This document shows positions 12,441 to 23,884 of a DNA stretch of 64,000 nt, piece by piece. Each line of letters opens with the position of its first letter. The stretch's first letter is position 1. Under the pieces are notes generated by a model. It did no database searches. It was not told the DNA's origin and worked only from the letters and a program-made list of their open reading frames with translations. Both the position numbers and the translations under genes were made by a program. This DNA comes from Thamnaconus septentrionalis (lineage: Eukaryota > Chordata > Actinopteri > Tetraodontiformes > Monacanthidae), in NCBI GenBank assembly GCA_009823395.1, contig CM020501.1, positions 2,133,361 through 2,197,360 of the forward strand, in the 5' to 3' direction.

Positions 12441-13736
12441 CTGCTGTGGGACTGAGATCTCAGTCCCTCCTGACAGGCAGGCGGCCATGCCGGGCTCCCA
12501 GTGGAACTGGCACTGGATTCCTCAGCCAAGGCGGCCCCTGCTGGGAGGTTGGGTGGTGGGAGGGGAGTTGGGGGGGGGCAGTTTTGGAAGTGCATCCTGC
12601 CAAGAGTTACTAGCGCAGCGCCAGCGACAGAGAGCGGCCCAGCGAAGCTGCTTTGGATGTTCTTCCCACTCACACGCTGTGCAGGTTGTGATTCGGCATG
12701 TAAATATTTGTGGTGGGAGGATGGGTAGGGGGTGGGCGGAGCGGGCAGGGGCGAGGGGATGGGGGGGTGGTGGGATGAGGAGGGCGGGGCTTGCAACTTT
12801 TGCAGAGGGAACAGAAGCCCCCTCTGTGGCGGGCCAGCAAATGTCAGCGCGCAGACTCGTGATGAGGACGACGGCGGAGACGTCGGAAGAAAACTGATGT
12901 GCTGGAGATTCGCAACAGGAGCTGCTGTTGTTGCTGTGTGTGCGGATAATCATCAGCATCATCATCATCATCATCACGGAATACCAGAATAGTGTGGAAG
13001 GAAGTGTCTCAAGCGCACCCTGGGAAAGCATTCCTCCCGGCTGCCGGGTTTCTTCCTACTGGAGCAGGAAGTTTGTCCTTTATAGTCGTCGAAAAAAAAT
13101 GAGAAGAAGTCCGTCAACACAGATTGATTTGATTGATCGATCGGAAGCGATTGGCTGCAGAGCGCTCAGTGGAGACGCTTCCCAATGAAAAAGGGGGCGG
13201 GGCTATTGCTGCCGCTGCCGCCGCCGCCGGCCGGGGATGTCGACACAACCAGCAGGTATCAGGTTACGACGGACGTGTTGACTAATTTGCGGCGAGATTG
13301 AATTCCTTCACCTCCTACCTCCTTCCCCCTCCTCATCTCTCACTCTGTCAAATAAAAAAAGGGGGCCGGCTGGTCTAGACTGATGCTATCAAAAAAAAAA
13401 ATAAAGGAGAGCGATAGACAGACAGAGAGAGAGGGGGTAGAGAGAGAGAGAGAGTGAAAGCTTAATGAGCTTGTAATAAATTCTCATTTCCACCGACGGC
13501 TCCGCTTGCAAAGTGGCATGCGTGCCAGCTGACAGACGCCCAGTAATTTGATACTGGCATTCAGCTGCCCCCCCCCCCCAACCCCAACCACCACCACCCA
13601 CACCTCCAGTCGCCCCCTCCCCCCATTCATCCACCCCTCTCCCCCCACCGCCGACCATCTCACAGGAGAGAGAACCCATCTTTTAAATGTCACCCCGGCC
13701 GCACACATGCAACAGAAGCACGTGCCGAATGCAGGG

Positions 13737-13739
<3 letters not shown>

Positions 13740-13787
<48 letters not shown>

Positions 13788-13788
13788 C
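13740..13788. repeat. (AC)n microsatellite
   Basis: AC array of about 49 bp with a single A insertion near 13771. It lies 80 bp before a (TG)33 array of opposite phase, so the two can form a long imperfect hairpin. Confidence 0.95.
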
Positions 13789-13868
13789 TAGTGATGTGCT
13801 GATTAAAAGGATTTCTTTCGAGGCAAACACACGCCGCACACACACGGACACACACTGGCTGATGAAAC

Positions 13869-13870
<2 letters not shown>

Positions 13871-13936
<66 letters not shown>
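13871..13936. repeat. (TG)33 microsatellite
   Basis: Perfect 66-bp TG array. Confidence 0.97.
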
Positions 13937-13937
<1 letters not shown>

Positions 13938-15213
13938 AATCACAGATTCCAGGGAACATCAGCAGCTTTGATTCAACGTTTTGCACACTTTCTGGCCCCC
14001 CGCTGAAGATGCCGAGAGGTGATGCGACAGCCGACTCAACCCCAACTCTGCGGGGAGCAAACAGCGCCTCAGGGAGGAGGGGGTGGAGGTGGGTGGGTCC
14101 GGGAGGAGGGGGAGGTGGAGGAGGGGGAGAAAGGGGAGCGGTTCTTGACCTTGGAGACTCCAGGTACTCCAGCAGATCCCGCTGACTTTCAGTCCGAGTC
14201 GCCCGTGAGGATAAGTTTTAGTTATATATTCTTTAGAAAAAAAAAGTGAGTTCATTCATAGCCCCACAGAGACAGTAGTTTTATCTCGGAATATTTCCAA
14301 AGTGGCACCGGTCCGTGAAGGAAACATCAGCAAGAAAACTGCAGCAGCTGTTGCTTCCACAAATTCTTCGAATTTCTAAAAAATTTTATTTATCTGAGTG
14401 TAAAACAACTAGAAATGTTCTAAAAGGTTGCCTGGTTTTTTTTTCAGTTTGAAAAGCAAAAGCAGTGAGCGAGGGGAAAAAACTATTATACCACAGCCGT
14501 TGTCACGCTGTAAGCTCGACTCGTGCAAGTCTTGATCACCAGCCGGTGAGACCCGGCAGTCCCACACATAAAAAGTGATCGATCCGCTGCGAGATCCCCA
14601 CGGTTTAGGCTTGTGAAAAAAAGAAAAAAAAGAAATCAAAAAACACATTAATAGGTACCTTCGGGGCCTGCGGAGACTGACGGAAGACTTTCTGACACCA
14701 TTCAATCAATCAATCAATCAATCAGATCGACAAACGTCAATCGGAGCTCAGTCGGCCTTTCACTTCCGACGTGTTTTCAATAAAAAATCTCTGATTTCAC
14801 TGACAGGCTGACGGAGGAGATTCTGTCCAAGTCAGAGCTCAAATCTCTCACTCACACGTTGCAGATTGGACATCGCACAAACGCATGCACAAACGCATGC
14901 ACAAACGCACACACGCGCGCGCAGGAGTCGGCTGCAGAGATTTGTCTGGCAGCGGGAGGCGGCTGACACATCCAATCAGCGGCGAGGTGAACATCTCCAG
15001 CCTTGACTTGCCGCCACTCTCAATGTGTTTGATCTACACGGGCGCCGGCGATGAATTTCTTCTCTCACGCGACGACGACAATGATGACGACACGCACACA
15101 CACACACAAATATCTCCTCACCCGCACCCAAACACACACACACACACAGGCTGAACATCCCGTGAGGCACAACTCAGATACTTCAGACGAATTTGCATCA
15201 CAAATATCTCAGG

Positions 15214-15222
15214 GAGAGAGAG

Positions 15223-15279
<57 letters not shown>
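15214..15279. repeat. (GA)n(TG)n compound microsatellite
   Basis: A short GA run changes at about 15226 into a perfect TG array of about 53 bp. A further TG array lies at 15434-15480. Confidence 0.95.
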
Positions 15280-15281
<2 letters not shown>

Positions 15282-15431
15282 CGAATAAATAAACCAGTCC
15301 TGCTGCAGCTACTACTTTTTTTTTCTTATTTTGCTGCACACTCATTCCTGCCTGTCAGCCATCCATCCATCCAGCCTCCTGTTTAATAGGCAACATTCGG
15401 AGGCACCTCCAATTCAGGATTCACCCCACAG

Positions 15432-15467
<36 letters not shown>

Positions 15468-16982
15468 TGTGTGTGTGTGTTTGCTTGTTTCTCCCAGCTC
15501 TGCCTGAGATCCTCAAACCACCAGGGACCAAAGCCAAAAACCCCACCGACCTGTCCTTGAAGGGAGGAAAGGAGGGAGGAGGAAAAAAAAGCTTCCTTCT
15601 CTGGTGGAATTAACCTCAGAACGTCCACGAACAAGCAAACAACTTCCTGGACAATTTTCTCTACTTTTTACTCTACGTATTGCCCTTAAAAAAAATAAAA
15701 TAACTGGTTCAGTGTGGTGGTAACAAACCCCAAAAGACTAAAGGAGACCTGAGTCCAGCCGAACAGAAACACTTGAGGCGTTAAAGTTCTTATTGATCAG
15801 GGCTGAGCACTAATAAATCTGGCTGCATGGGCGGCGGGGGAGAGGGGCCGAGAAAAAAAGAAAGAATAAAATAAAAATAAAAAAAAGTTCTGCACGGCAC
15901 AATTTCCAACTTCAAAGCCTCCAAAATGTATTGGCTCCGCTTCACAGGCGCCTGCTGCTGAGATTTGGTTGCGTCATCGGCAACATAACACGCACACACA
16001 CGCAAACACACGCACGCACACACAGGCTGCGAACTATGGCGAAGAACCGCAGATGGAACATGTTCCCGCGAGCTCAAGAACCCGGCTCAACTGTGCGCAA
16101 ACATCCCGTGGGGCGAGCCGGAGGGTCTGTGCATGTGTAAGGTGGGGGGTACCGCCAACATAACACAACAGAGCACACAACAAATACCATTAACTGCACA
16201 ATAAATCGCCTGTCGTGTCGCGCAGCGTCCTAACAAGTCTTAATGGGGGCCGCAGCAGCAGCAGCGAGATGAGACGAGAGCGGCGCTGGTCCTGGGACCC
16301 GCACCGCGGGGGTCCCCGCTGATAAAAAAAAAAAAAAAGATGACATTTTCTTCTTTCTTTCTTTCTTTTTATTTCTCCAGCCCTCCGTGTATCTGGCAAA
16401 CCTCTAAATTATTCACAGACAGTAAGCAATGAAATGGAAAGTGTGCCACTGGTGCAGCGGAACTCAATTTACATTAATCAGCGTCAGGTCCATCACTGCC
16501 GACTCGGGGGGGATTGGAATTAAAACACCCCGACTGGAAGGTTTTTGGACCCCCCCCCCTCCTGGTCAGCGATCATTCACCGCAACAGTGTTTTTTGTTT
16601 TTTTTTGTTTTATTTGTTTTTTTGCGCACAGTTTGCGCCACAAACAAGCGTGGAACGGGAGCAAAATAAACAGTCAGCGGACGAGTTGAGGCTTTTTTTA
16701 CGCAGCGCTCCCGGAGGTGGGTGGTGGTGGTGTTGGAGGGGGGTGTTCTGCCGGTGCGCTGCAGGTGCGCAGTGGATTGATTGTCAGATGGGAACTTGTG
16801 TCAAGTTTGCGGTGCGAGGCGACCAGAAAAACGCCATAAGTGCGCGCGCGCGAAGACAAACACACACACGCACAATTCGTCTAACAGGGCGCAGACAGGG
16901 GACAGACTGTTTTTGCACATTTTGTAGTTGTAGTTGTTGCTTGTTGTTTGATTCTTTAATTCCCCCAAACGCATCAACTCAC

Positions 16983-17049
16983 CTGACTGCGCCGCGCTCC
17001 AACGGACCATCGTCGCCAAAGTGACGAGGACGCACGCGGGGAACTTCAT
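16983..17049 (-). CDS. Candidate first coding exon with signal peptide (ErbB4-like?)
   Basis: Read on the minus strand, an ATG at 17049-17047 opens a 22-codon reading with a typical secretory signal: Met-Lys start, hydrophobic core Ala-Cys-Val-Leu-Val-Thr-Leu-Ala, then Ser-Ala-Ala-Gln-Ser. It stops at a strong donor (TCA-G|GTGAGT, donor at 16982-16981), leaving one base of the next codon (phase 1). Upstream sequence is GC-rich and CpG-containing, like a vertebrate promoter. ErbB-family first exons end in phase 1, and human ERBB4 starts Met-Lys and ends Gln-Ser before a Val whose first base would be this G. ERBB4, KLF7 and RAMP1 are all on human 2q. The rest of the gene would lie beyond position 1, since I found no second exon. 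Phase-1 signal exons are common, so another receptor or secreted protein is quite possible. Confidence 0.45.
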
Positions 17050-17556
17050 CTTTCCGGGGGTGGTGGAGGTGGAGATGGTGGTGGTGGTGGTGGTGGGTGG
17101 GGAAGGGGATGAAAAACACAAAAAGGGGGGGCTGCTCGTCTTCTTTTTAACTCCCGTTAACTCACATGTCCAGTTCTCATATCCTTTCTCGTCGGTGGCT
17201 TCACTCACACATACACGCGCGGGCGCACGCCAAAAAAATTAAATCCCCACCAAAAAAAGAAAAAGAGAAACAGAAGGTTCGCTCTTCGCGGAACGACGAC
17301 GTTGCCTCGCTGTTGTATAGTTGATTTTTTTTTTTTTTTTGCGCAGCGCACCTCCTTGTTGTGTTAGTCAATCAGTCCCTCGATCGGCCGGTGCTCTGCT
17401 CGCGCTCCGCCGCGGTCACTCGCACATCCACTCCGCGCACTGCTGCCATCTCGCCGGTGGCTGAGGAGGGAGGGGGGTGGAGGGAGGAGGAGGAGGAGGA
17501 GGAGGAGGGAGGAGTGGAGTGGGAGGGGAGGAGGGGGAAGTTGGAGCGTGATCGTT

Positions 17557-17578
17557 CGCGCGCGCGCGCGCGCCCGCG
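17557..17578. repeat. (CG)n run, Z-DNA-prone
   Basis: Alternating CG of at least 16 bp plus CCCGCG, in the presumed promoter region of the minus-strand signal exon. It follows a purine run and precedes TGTGT, giving a long alternating purine-pyrimidine stretch. Confidence 0.85.
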
Positions 17579-17957
17579 TGTGTAAGCGTGGCGTTGGTGG
17601 GCGTGTGTGGATGACAACACGCACGCCTCCCCTCCACACAGCAACCCCCCACTCCTGCCCCCGCCCCAACCCCACCACCACGCGGTGAGTGACGCCTCTG
17701 TCAACCAATTACACCGAGAGACTGCGGAACGAGGCGCGTTCCGTCTCTTTTTTTGGGGGACTTTAGGGGGGTGCGGGGTGATGGAGGAGTTGGTGGGCCG
17801 CCCATCTCACTTATCACCTCCTCTGATTGGCTATTTGGCCGCTCCGCAGCTGTCAATACACCTGTCAGCAGCTCGGTTCCCCACCCGCCGGGCGGTGGCG
17901 GTGGTGGGGCTCCTTCTGCACTGCACAATCCCGAGTTGCGACGACGGCGCAGGCACA

Positions 17958-17972
17958 CGCGCGCGCGCGCGC
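17958..17972. repeat. (CG)n run beside TATA
   Basis: Alternating CG of about 15 bp, immediately followed on the plus strand by TATATAAAC. No plus-strand gene start was found within the next 2.9 kb. Confidence 0.8.
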
Positions 17973-18647
17973 TATATAAACGCACAAAATGCACTTATTG
18001 TCAACCGGTTCGTATCCAGGCAGCACCGCAAACCCTCGCTGCTGTGAGAGATGATCTAATAGCTCGCAGTAATAAGAGGTGGGCACTAAGCAGGGCCGGA
18101 ATAAAGTTGAGCAATTTTTCAAACTCGGTGACTTTCAAGGAAGGGGGCGGAGGGGGGTTGTTGGGGATGGGGACGGGGGGCGCCTTAAAACGGGTCATTT
18201 CACAGCAAGTGAAATATAATTTGCTCCGCTTGTATTTGGATATTAGCGCCGGGCTCCTCCAGCGGTGGGCCACAGCCGATAAACTTTGATGGTGCCGCTC
18301 TAATGGGGCCGCAGTGGCGGCAGTAAAGCATCCCCAGGGCCGCTCGTTTCACAGGGGGCCGAGCCCCGGAACCCCCCAGCCCCCACCACCCACACCCCAC
18401 CGGGACCGCATGGTGTGTGGAAACTCAGCCGCATCGACCGACGGAAAGCCACAGTTCAGGGTCCGCGATCCAAGCTGCCAAGGTTTCATTTAGACTCCTC
18501 TGCCGCCATCTAGTGGATGTTCTAGAGAAACGCTCGACAGAAGTTTGCAGCAAATCCGACAATTTTGTGCAAGAAAGCACTTCGAAAGAGAACGCGTTGC
18601 TGTTATTTTATGATGGACTGATAATCAGGATCATGTACATCACGCTT

Positions 18648-19020
18648 TCATTCATTCATTCATCTTCTATACCCGCTTATTCCTATTCAGGGTCACGGGG
18701 GTCTGCCTATCCCAGCTGTCTTAGGGCGAAGGCAGGGTGACACCCTGGACAAGTCACCAGTTCATCACATGGCCACATAGAGACAAACAACCATTCACAC
18801 TCACATGCACCCCTACGGACAATTTAGAATGTTCAATTGACCTCACATGCATGTTTTTGGACTGTGGGAGGAAGCCGGAGAACCCGGAGAGAACCCACGC
18901 AGACACGGGGAGAACATGCAAACTCCACACAGAAAGGTCCCAGGCCGGGCCCCGGAATCGAACCCACCACCTTCTTGCTGTGAGGCTGCAGCGCTAACCA
19001 CTGCGCCACTGTGTCACCCG
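18648..19020 (-). mobile_element. SINE copy 1 (tRNA-headed, L2-like tail) with target duplication
   Basis: Full-length element in minus orientation. On the minus strand the head reads TGGCGCAGTGGTTAGCG (A-box type) and GGTTCGATTCC (B-box type). The body then runs to a 3' end ending GGGTATAGAAGATGAATGA. It is flanked by an exact 11-bp target duplication, ACATCACGCTT, at 18637-18647 and 19021-19031. Relative to copy 2 it lacks about 6 bp near 18704. The perfect duplication implies a fairly recent insertion. The head with promoter boxes and the L2-type tail indicate mobilisation by a LINE partner. Confidence 0.9.
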
Positions 19021-19996
19021 ACATCACGCTTATGTATTGAAAATATGTGATGAGCAACACTAAATGATAATAACGGTGATGTGTTGTCCACAAGGAAGAG
19101 CTGATTTAGCCATTTTTAAACAATAATTGCACGTTAATCTATAGGTCCATCATTCCATTTATCAATTTGACTCACCAGGAATTAACAAAGTGCTTCGGGC
19201 TATATCTAAACAGGCAACGTCTTAAAAAATTTTACTTGCGCATAGTTTGTCGGCAGTTTATTTATATTGTTATTTCATCTCCCTGTTGAGTGGAGTAACT
19301 GTTTTTATGCGGGGGCCCTTGTCTGGTTTAAATATGCCTTTTGGCAAGCACTGTTAAAATATGTAAAAGACTCTTGAGTATATTTTGTCTTCTAAAAAAG
19401 AGAAAAGAGGGGGGAAGCCCACATCAACAAACAAATCCGCCAATTAAAAAGTGAACCTGAGGGAGACAGGCTGTCAGTCGGCATTCTACAAGAGGAGAAG
19501 ACGTGGAAAACATTTACTTGAGCTACGGGATTAATCACACACACACACTGACACAAATAGACACACACACACGCAGGCAGACAGTCTCACTGGGTGGCAG
19601 CAGAAACGCAGAGCAGCCGTGAGAATACTAATGAACTGTCATATCGTGTTGCTGTGCGTGTGTGGAAGGGGGAAAAAGAATCTCTGCAGATAAAACATTC
19701 AATTAGGCGACGGCGCGGGGTTCACACGGCAACGCCAGCGTGAGACGGGAAACCGGGATCTCCGCCGCGGATTAAAGCTTCCTCTCCCGTCGTGTGAGAC
19801 CGGGTGTTGAGGGGGAAAAAAAGAAAGGAACGTGTCAGAAAAGTCTATTAGAAGGTGAAAGGAAATTTGTCAAGGTGCGTCAGGAGCGGCTAAAGGACGC
19901 ATCCGCGGTGATAAAGGTGCAGCAAAGGACATAAATTGCTCGATTCCACGAGGTGGAAGTTCGGTATTTAAAGCCACAAGCGCTGAAAACAGCATA

Positions 19997-20017
19997 TTTA
20001 GCCCTGTGTTTATAGCA
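19997..20017 (-). repeat. Dispersed repeat core, copy F (inverted)
   Basis: On the minus strand it reads GCTATAAACACAGGGCTAAA, matching the core seen at 24483 (ACTGTAAACACAGGGCTAAA) and at four other places. It lies in a segment that ends at about 20255 with a poly-A stretch. Confidence 0.55.
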
Positions 20018-20451
20018 TTCAGCTGGAAAACGATGCTCTATTGAAACTTTATACAGCACTAAAGGGGACAAAGACGACACCTGACCAGGAGGGGCTGCCA
20101 CGAACCCAAGGTCCCCCGCAGAGGTATCAGTGAGTCCCTTGATGACATGCAGAAGTGGGAATAGAAATATAGTTTCAGGATAGACTTTTCTCATGACTGT
20201 GACTTTTGGGAAACAATGGTGAAGTGAATTCTGCATTTTATGGGACCTTTAACACAATTTCTTTACAAAAAAAAAAACAAGTTTTATCCAGAAAATTGTT
20301 TTCAGCCTTCGAAAAGTCTCAGTCCCCTCCGCCCACATCCTCTTAAATCTCTCTAGTCAATACATAGCGTGCCTGTGCTTCCCCGCAAGGGTTTAGATTT
20401 GCATGGAAGGCCAATGAATGAGTAATGTGCATCCTAAGCGGATGTTTTGTT

Positions 20452-20505
20452 GTTGCTCGTTTGTTTTTTCTCCTCTTCGTTGCTCGTTTGTTTTTTCTCC
20501 TCTTC
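20452..20505. repeat. 27-bp tandem duplication
   Basis: The unit GTTGCTCGTTTG followed by T6 and CTCCTCTTC appears twice in direct succession. It lies about 130 bp before the ramp1 TATA box. Confidence 0.8.
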
Positions 20506-20629
20506 TTCTTCACTGTCACGATTCCCCAGGATTAATTTAGTCTGGGATTAATTTTAGTCAGTCTGACTTTGTTTTGTCCCCATCGGGTGTTGTGCGAGCA
20601 GCTGGAGGCGGCGGGATCAGGTGACAGTC

Positions 20630-20637
20630 TATAAATA
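20630..20637 (+). promoter_or_regulatory. Probable TATA box of ramp1
   Basis: TATAAATA lies 283 bp before the ramp1 ATG, which leaves about 250 bp for a 5' UTR if transcription starts near 20660. There is no upstream ATG-initiated coding exon between them. The transcription start is inferred, not seen. Confidence 0.45.
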
Positions 20638-20912
20638 GGAGTGGCCGAGGGAAGGCTGCAGAGCCCCAGCAGTCGCACCTCCAGCTCCCGACTGCACGGC
20701 TTCACACACTCACAGTTTTCCCCCTGCGGACGGGACGGGACGCAACTCCGCTCTAGTTGGAGCCCTAGGAGAGGAGGAGGAGGACGGAGGAAGAGCAGGC
20801 GGCGGAAAAGGGGGAGGAGGAGGAGGAGGAGGTGGAGGGAAGTGTGGAGCAAGTGTGGTTGAGCAACTCCAGGGATCTGCAGGCAGGAAAGGTGTGAAAC
20901 GGAATTGCGGGA

Positions 20913-20964
20913 ATGGCTGTGGAGACCGTGTCACTCCTGAAGGCAGCACTTTTGTTGATGGCAG
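20913..20964 (+). CDS. ramp1: ramp1 coding exon 1
   Basis: It encodes the first 17 residues (start and hydrophobic core of the signal peptide) plus one base. The donor is GCAG|GTGAGT, a near-perfect site. The ATG is the first in this frame after the TATA region. Confidence 0.88.
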
Positions 20965-23794
20965 GTGAGTTTTTTTGCTGTCAACTTGGATTTTTTTTGA
21001 GTTCTTCTTTCAGGAGGCAACTTCACACACATCCAGGTTCTGTTGGGAAGTGACTCAACATGACGTTGTGTATGTTGCTACTAAAAAAATAAGTTTCCCC
21101 CAAGAGTTCCTAGTGAGTCTATCAGGTTCTCTGATGGCGTGCAAGCATGCGTGCAAGGCTCAGATCATATTGACGAATATTGTCACCTGCATGCAAGAGG
21201 TAAAAAAAAAAAAAAAAAAGGAAGTGTAATCTGAGGGTTCCTGGATGACAGGCAGGCAGACTAATTCCTGCCAGACCGTCAGAGTGGTTGTTCCTCTCAG
21301 CCGGAACTTTGAAGGAACAGAAACTGAAGTCAAAGAACAAGGCAGGTCTGTCTTCTCATCCGTCAAGGTTTGTCTTGATGTTTTTTTAAATGAAACAACC
21401 AGGAGCGTTTCTAGGCAGACACGACCTAGGCAGGGGGAGGGCAGGAGGGTGGGAGGAATTGTTTCGTTACATCTTTTAATTCTTTCATGGGGTCACGGCA
21501 ACTTTATAATTTAATAATTATAGCATCTATTAATTTTTGTCTTGCTTTTTATCAGTTTTTATGTTTTTTTTTAACCTGCTCTACAGCACTTTGCCTATAC
21601 ACATTTTGGGTTTTAAGTTGTTGTGTTATAATTCTAAGTTTACACTTTTTTGTTTCACTGCTTTATGCACTTGCAATATAATCTAATGTAATAGCATAAA
21701 GAAAGTGAATCTGAATGCATATGCACATTCTGTTTAGTTTATTTATCTTTTGTAAGGGCGGTCAGGGGGAGGATCTGGTGTTTGGGTGCCAGGATGGCTT
21801 GAAAAACACAAACGGAAACAACATTACTGCATATAATAACAGACAAGTGCTGCTATTATGTGAAAGCGGCTGCCTGGGGCGCTGGGTTCGTCTCCTCAGA
21901 GCCTTGAAGGAGACAATCCAGACATGATGGGCAGGCTGACAGCACTTTATCAGGCCGCTACAGGCCGAGATCTGGAACAGCAACAACCTGTTGTTGTTGT
22001 GTGTGTGTGTGTGCGTCGGCCGCCAGCTGACAGGACGTCAGCGGTCGGCCTCTTCGGCCGAGAAGCTGTTTAGGGTTAGACAAATTGAAAAAATCTATTC
22101 TTAGTGAAGCCTGGTAGGAAAAAAAACGCAGCCGCCAGGATATGACCTCGTCGGCCGCCCAGGCTTCTTTCTAATTAGCCGGAAATGAGCAGCAGCACGT
22201 GACCTCCGCTGAGCTTCGGCGGTGAAGAAAAAAAATATAGGAAAAGATCTTTTGTGTCCGGAACAATATAGATGCGGTCACTTCCCATCATCGCACCGAG
22301 GCCCTTCCTCTGAGTTCCTCCTGGGGTTTAACCATCCTCCCCATCCTCCACCAGTCCAGCTCCTCCCACCGCCGGCGTCCGGCTGCAGCCGCAGTTTCTA
22401 CGAGACGACGATCCGCGACCTGTGCCTGGCCGAGTTTGAGCAGGACATGGCGGCGCTGGACCGGGGACTGTGGTGCAGCTGGCCCGACACCATGGAGTGA
22501 GTTCCCATCAAGTTTAACGAATGAATGAGTGAAGAGAGATTTTGAAAAAAATAAAACAATGATAATAATAATAATAATAGTAATAATAATAATAACAACA
22601 ACAATAACAATAACAATAATAATAATAATAATAGTAATAATTTGATTAAAGTAAAATTTAAATTTCTAGACAATCTTGCCAAAAAATTAGAAACATGCAG
22701 CAATCAGGAGCTGCAAAAGGAGTCAGCTAATAGGCCCCTACGAGTAATTAAAAACAACTACTATTAAAAACTACAACTAAAAACTACTAAAACTGCAAAA
22801 CTAACTTCTTGGAGATAAATACTGCAGAAAAAAAATTCAGACTGCTGAGATTCCAGAGGGATTCCTGACCACAGGATGTAAACCAATGCACTACTAACTC
22901 AATATAAAAAACTTAAAGGCTGCCGTGCAATCAATCAGTTAAGAGTTGATCAGAGTCCAGGAGCCCCATCGTCGGCCAAAAGCGCTCCGTCCTTGAGAAA
23001 TGAAAATTGTGCGGAATGCGTAAAATGCGAGCTGAGATCTGCCGATCGTCCTAAACAGGACGCGACTCGAGATGTTTTATTCATCTGAGAAGTGAAGCAA
23101 CTGTGGCTAAATTTCCAGCAACCTTGACGCTGATCTTGAGTCTCTCAACACCGGCCCCCCCTGGTGGGGGGAGCTGGCTTTCAATTCACGGAAAAAAAAA
23201 TACAGTTTAGAAACGGACAGTGATGCAAGAATTTTGGCACAATGCCATTTTTTAAAAGCTCAATGACAGTGCTTTTGAAAAAATGGTAAGGAACAATACC
23301 CCTTTGTGATGTCATTTCTGCAGGAGGCTGCAAACAAAGGGCTAAATACGCTGGTTCCTATGCAAAATTTAATGCAAAAATCTGAGTTTTGCCTCAGTGA
23401 CTGTGTGTTTCCTGCAGACCTGAGGTCAGTTTGTATCAGTTCCCACCATCAGAGCTGAATCAGTCGAGGTGATGATACTGGTGATCCTCTGCTAGGAATG
23501 CACGTCTGTTCCCACCCAAACCCCCCCAGCGGGACCACCTCCCATTTATACAGCCCTGGCTGGTTATATTTAGCTGCGTTAAGCCCGCTGGTAACTCTAG
23601 CCGCTCCTTTTCCTATTTTCCGACTTACAGGAAGGGCCGAGTCTCCCCTTAGTGGAAGGGCAACTCAAAGACACTCAGAGGGGACTGTTGCAAGTTACAA
23701 AGCTAAAGCTAAAGACACATAAGTGCCGGATTCTCTCTGGGTGACGACACTCATGTACGCCGTTAAAGAGGAAACCATGTCGCTAAATAACCAT

Positions 23795-23884
<90 letters not shown>

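Larger units (their letters stand above)
12441..16982. other. Non-coding, microsatellite- and G-rich stretch
   Basis: No exon was recognised. It holds G-rich runs (12540-12790, 14090-14130), (CAT)n near 12955-12976, two long CA/TG arrays at 13740-13936, (AATC)n at about 14702-14724, TG arrays at 15226-15480, and short A/T runs. It lies directly downstream of the candidate signal-peptide exon and would be intron 1 if that exon is real. Confidence 0.55.
17050..20600. other. GC-rich promoter-like stretch, then intergenic DNA
   Basis: 17050-18060 is GC- and CpG-rich with purine runs (GGA)n at about 17470-17535 and two (CG)n runs. It may contain the 5' UTR and promoter of the exon at 16983-17049. 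A plus-strand TATATAAA lies at about 17973-17980. After SINE copy 1 (18648-19020) the DNA is AT-richer and holds a minus-strand copy of the dispersed repeat core (19997-20017). Near 20452-20505 there is a tandem duplication of about 27 bp. No exon was recognised between 17050 and the ramp1 start. Confidence 0.5.

Noticed and set aside
12263..12796. Pro-Gly-repeat minus-strand frame suggestive of a collagen-like protein
   Set aside because: The periodicity is 6 bp from a minisatellite (Pro-Gly, not Gly-x-y), and flanking residues are low complexity.
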